Below, in pieces: positions 61,790 through 64,000 of a stretch of 64,000 nucleotides of DNA. Made by a program: the position numbers and the translations under genes. This DNA is from an uncultured Algibacter sp. (GTDB taxonomy: Bacteria; Bacteroidota; Bacteroidia; Flavobacteriales; Flavobacteriaceae): positions 310,001 through 374,000 of the forward strand of contig NZ_CANKXG010000001.1 in the NCBI RefSeq assembly GCF_947487575.1, given 5' to 3'. Positions within the stretch are counted from its first letter, which is position 1; each line of letters begins with the position of its first letter. Below the pieces are notes generated by a model. That model was not told where the DNA came from and did not search any database. It was given only the letters and a program-made list of their open reading frames with translations.

Positions 61790-62650
61790 ATGAACTTATA
61801 CCCCGTAAATGCTGGTAATATAAAACTTGATGGTGGCGCTATGTTTGGTGTTGTACCCAAGACGTTATGGAATAGAACCAACCCTGCTGATGCGAATAAC
61901 ATGATTGATATCGCAACACGTTGTTTACTTATTGAAGACGGCAAACGTTTGATATTAATTGATAATGGTATGGGCAGCAAACAATCTGACAAATTTTATG
62001 GGTATTACCACCCTTGGGGTGATTTTAGTTTAGATACATCGCTTAAAACATACGGGTTTCATCACGATGATATTACAGATGTGTTTATGACGCATTTACA
62101 TTTTGATCATTGTGGAGGCAGTATTCAGTGGAATAAAGATAAAACGGGTTATGAACCTGCTTTTAAAAATGCTCACTTTTGGAGTAATAAAGACCATTGG
62201 GAATGGGCAACCAAACCCAATAGACGAGAACGCGCTTCATTCCTAAAAGAAAATATTATGCCCATGGAAGAAAGCGGGCAATTAAAGTTTACTTCACTTC
62301 CAAAAGATAATTTACTAAATAATTTTGAGTTAGGTTTCGATATTTTCTATGCTAATGGACATACTGATAAACAAATGATTCCGCTTATTAATTACAAAGG
62401 AAAAACCATTGCTTTTATGGCAGATTTATTGCCTACTGCAGGACATTTGCCATTGCCTTATGTTATGGGTTATGACACTAGGCCATTATTAACACTGGAT
62501 GAAAAAGAAAAGTTTTTAAACTTGGCGGCAGAACAAAATTTCTATTTATTTTTAGAACATGATGCCCATAACGAAATTATAACCGTTCAAAAAACAGAAA
62601 AAGGTGTTCGATTGAAAGATGTTTACACCACTCAAGACATATTCAATTAA
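61790..62650 (+). CDS. MBL-fold metallo-hydrolase
   Basis: 286 residues. The metal-binding motif THLHFDHCGG gives His102, His104, Asp106 and His107, and further ligands are likely in YANGHTDKQ and FLEHDAHN. GGAMFGVVPKTLWNR near the N terminus is seen in bacterial MBL hydrolases related to lactonases. There is no signal peptide. The substrate is unknown; a quorum-quenching lactonase role is possible but unsupported. The upstream region is 54 bases. Confidence 0.9.
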   Translation: MNLYPVNAGNIKLDGGAMFGVVPKTLWNRTNPADANNMIDIATRCLLIEDGKRLILIDNGMGSKQSDKFYGYYHPWGDFSLDTSLKTYGFHHDDITDVFMTHLHFDHCGGSIQWNKDKTGYEPAFKNAHFWSNKDHWEWATKPNRRERASFLKENIMPMEESGQLKFTSLPKDNLLNNFELGFDIFYANGHTDKQMIPLINYKGKTIAFMADLLPTAGHLPLPYVMGYDTRPLLTLDEKEKFLNLAAEQNFYLFLEHDAHNEIITVQKTEKGVRLKDVYTTQDIFN

Positions 62651-62680
62651 AATTTAGAAATGACTAATTCAAATAATAAA

Positions 62681-64000
62681 ATGAGAACAATTAAAACAAT
62701 AGCAACATCTGCTTTTTTTGCAATTTTACTTTCTGGATGTGGAGGTACTGCGCCTGTATTATCAACGCCTGTTGAAAATATTGATACATCCCCTTTAAAG
62801 GTTTCTGAACTTACTGAAGCAGAAAAACAGAATTGGGGACATCTGGATTTGGTAAAAGATACCATTCCCGGAATGAGTGTTGATAAAGCTTACGCTGAAA
62901 TTATTAAAAAAAGAAAAGGACAAAAAGTAATTGTAGCCGTTATTGATTCTGGAATTGATATAGACCATGAAGATTTAAACGATGTTATTTGGACAAACAA
63001 AGATGAAATTCCAAACAACGGAAAGGATGATGATAAAAATGGTTATGTTGACGATGTTCATGGTTGGAATTTTTTAGGAGAAGGGTATAACGAACAATTA
63101 GAATTTGTTAGAATTTTAGCCAGTGGAAATACAAACAATCCAGATTATGCAAGAGCCAAAGCTGAATATGATACAGAATATCAAAAATGGATGGGCAGAA
63201 AAACACAGTATGAGCAAATTTACCAGCAAATTAAAACTACAGATGACACCTTAATAAAGCACTTTGGTAAAAAAGATTACACTAAAAAAGAAGTAGCAGC
63301 TATTAAAACTGAAGACCAAGCATTAGCACAAGCGCAACAAATTGCAAATTATATGTTTAGTAATGGCATGGACTCTATGGCTGATGCCTTAGAAGAAATA
63401 GCAGATAGTTTAGAAAGTATAAATGATCGTCTAAATTACAACCTAAACAAAGATTTAAAGGGTCGTGTTACTGGAGATAATTCAGATGATATGTCTACTA
63501 AATTTTACGGTAATGGTAATGTAAAGCCAGTTAAAAAAACCGAAAGTCATGGTACACACGTTGCAGGAATTATTGCCGCAGAGCGTAATAACGGTAAAGG
63601 TGCTAATGGGGTTGCAAACAATGTTGAAATTATGAGTGTTAGAGCTGTACCAAATGGAGATGAATATGATAAAGATGTGGCTTTAGCCATTCGTTATGCG
63701 GTTGATAACGGTGCAAAAGTTATAAACGGAAGTTTCGGTAAAAGCTTCTCTACACATAGTGATTGGGTAAGGGATGCTATTGCTTACGCAGGAAAAAAAG
63801 ATGTTATTTTTGTACATGCCGCAGGAAATGATAGTAAAGATGTTGACACAAAGCCTAATTTTCCTGATGATAATATAAACGGTCAAGAAGTTTCAGATAC
63901 TTATATTAGAGTTGGTGCTTTGGCTCCAAAATATGGATCTAGTATGGTCGCTGGTTTTTCTAACTACGGCAAAAAAAATGTAGACGTTTTTGCACCAGGA
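62681..64000 (+). CDS. S8 (subtilisin-like) peptidase lipoprotein, 3' truncated by window edge
   Basis: The frame is open to the end of the window (440 codons from ATG 62681). An ATG at 62660 is an in-frame alternative that adds seven polar residues; the inner one gives a clean lipoprotein signal ending LLSGC (Cys20). The catalytic Asp89 is in VIDSGID and His290 in SHGTHVAG; Ser lies beyond the window. The oxyanion Asn region is FVHAAGNDSKD. About 200 residues separate Asp and His, where an unusual charged, helical insertion lies. It is probably an outer-membrane or surface protease. Confidence 0.92.
   Translation, partial: MRTIKTIATSAFFAILLSGCGGTAPVLSTPVENIDTSPLKVSELTEAEKQNWGHLDLVKDTIPGMSVDKAYAEIIKKRKGQKVIVAVIDSGIDIDHEDLNDVIWTNKDEIPNNGKDDDKNGYVDDVHGWNFLGEGYNEQLEFVRILASGNTNNPDYARAKAEYDTEYQKWMGRKTQYEQIYQQIKTTDDTLIKHFGKKDYTKKEVAAIKTEDQALAQAQQIANYMFSNGMDSMADALEEIADSLESINDRLNYNLNKDLKGRVTGDNSDDMSTKFYGNGNVKPVKKTESHGTHVAGIIAAERNNGKGANGVANNVEIMSVRAVPNGDEYDKDVALAIRYAVDNGAKVINGSFGKSFSTHSDWVRDAIAYAGKKDVIFVHAAGNDSKDVDTKPNFPDDNINGQEVSDTYIRVGALAPKYGSSMVAGFSNYGKKNVDVFAPG

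Noticed and set aside
1-64000. CRISPR array, rRNA genes, prophage or insertion sequence
   Set aside because: No regularly spaced direct repeats, no rRNA-like sequence, no transposase or integrase reading frame was seen; the repeats found are dispersed and intergenic.

Overview
The window is 64 kb of an AT-rich chromosome from a member of the Bacteroidota, most probably a (marine) Flavobacteriaceae. The evidence is: a secreted protein with a gliding-motility-type C-terminal sorting domain (type IX secretion substrate), a small PGLPIDGG (PID-type) sorting-signal protein, promoter -7 elements of the form TAnnTTTG, lipoproteins with short signal peptides, and flavobacterial gene orders (fabH-accB-accC with rpmF and DUF177, pdxA opposite ribE, a glgA-glgC-glgB cluster followed by a GH31 gene). 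Gene density is high and most of the window is core metabolism. I see no prophage, insertion sequence, CRISPR array or rRNA operon.

Layout. 1-5.1 kb: 3' part of an AddB-like PD-(D/E)XK nuclease gene, an alpha/beta hydrolase, glycerol-3-phosphate dehydrogenase, tRNA-Ala(GGC). 5.1-8.6 kb: a universal stress protein (minus) and a coupled run of GNAT, MATE transporter, two mini membrane proteins and a QueD/PTPS enzyme. 8.6-16.3 kb: a decayed remnant, a lipoprotein, dinB, a CYTH protein, a YCII-like lipoprotein, pbpC with a His-rich 54-aa ORF upstream, and a type IX secretion substrate that lacks a canonical start codon. 16.3-25.6 kb: a secreted erythromycin-esterase-like protein, lpxH, an MFS transporter, recJ, osmC, a CMD protein, a UDG-like protein, a HopJ-like protein, rsmI and a conserved hypothetical. 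25.7-33.8 kb: tdk-alr, mscL, asd, prolyl oligopeptidase, an ABC ATPase, and a GreA-like/FAD oxidoreductase pair. 34.0-40.4 kb: fatty-acid initiation (accC, accB, fabH), rpmF, DUF177, pdxA, ribE, the PID protein, tRNA(CAT). 40.4-43.6 kb: mce, rbfA, a LolC/E-like permease, dusB. 43.7-46.7 kb: an Lgt-like membrane enzyme, a COG1964-type radical SAM enzyme with many cysteines and two tandem paralogous two-helix mini-proteins, then a DUF4345-like membrane protein. 46.8-49.4 kb: lepA, a Cys-rich lipoprotein and a decayed second copy of the lepA 3' end. 49.4-56.7 kb: glycogen synthesis plus an alpha-glucosidase. 56.7-64 kb: a cation/proton antiporter with a TrkA domain, opposite a coupled universal-stress-protein/SulP pair, then a metallo-beta-lactamase-fold hydrolase and the 5' part of a subtilase lipoprotein.

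The most interesting locus is 43.7-46.3 kb. The radical SAM protein resembles the MJ0619/tetraether-lipid-synthase (Tes) family in Cys arrangement, and it lies beside an Lgt-fold enzyme that lacks the usual catalytic His and Asn. This could be an uncharacterised lipid- or lipoprotein-modifying system. A second theme is repeats: a roughly 100-bp intergenic element with inverted GCGTTA/TAACGC ends occurs at least four times, and one copy carries another palindromic repeat nested inside it.
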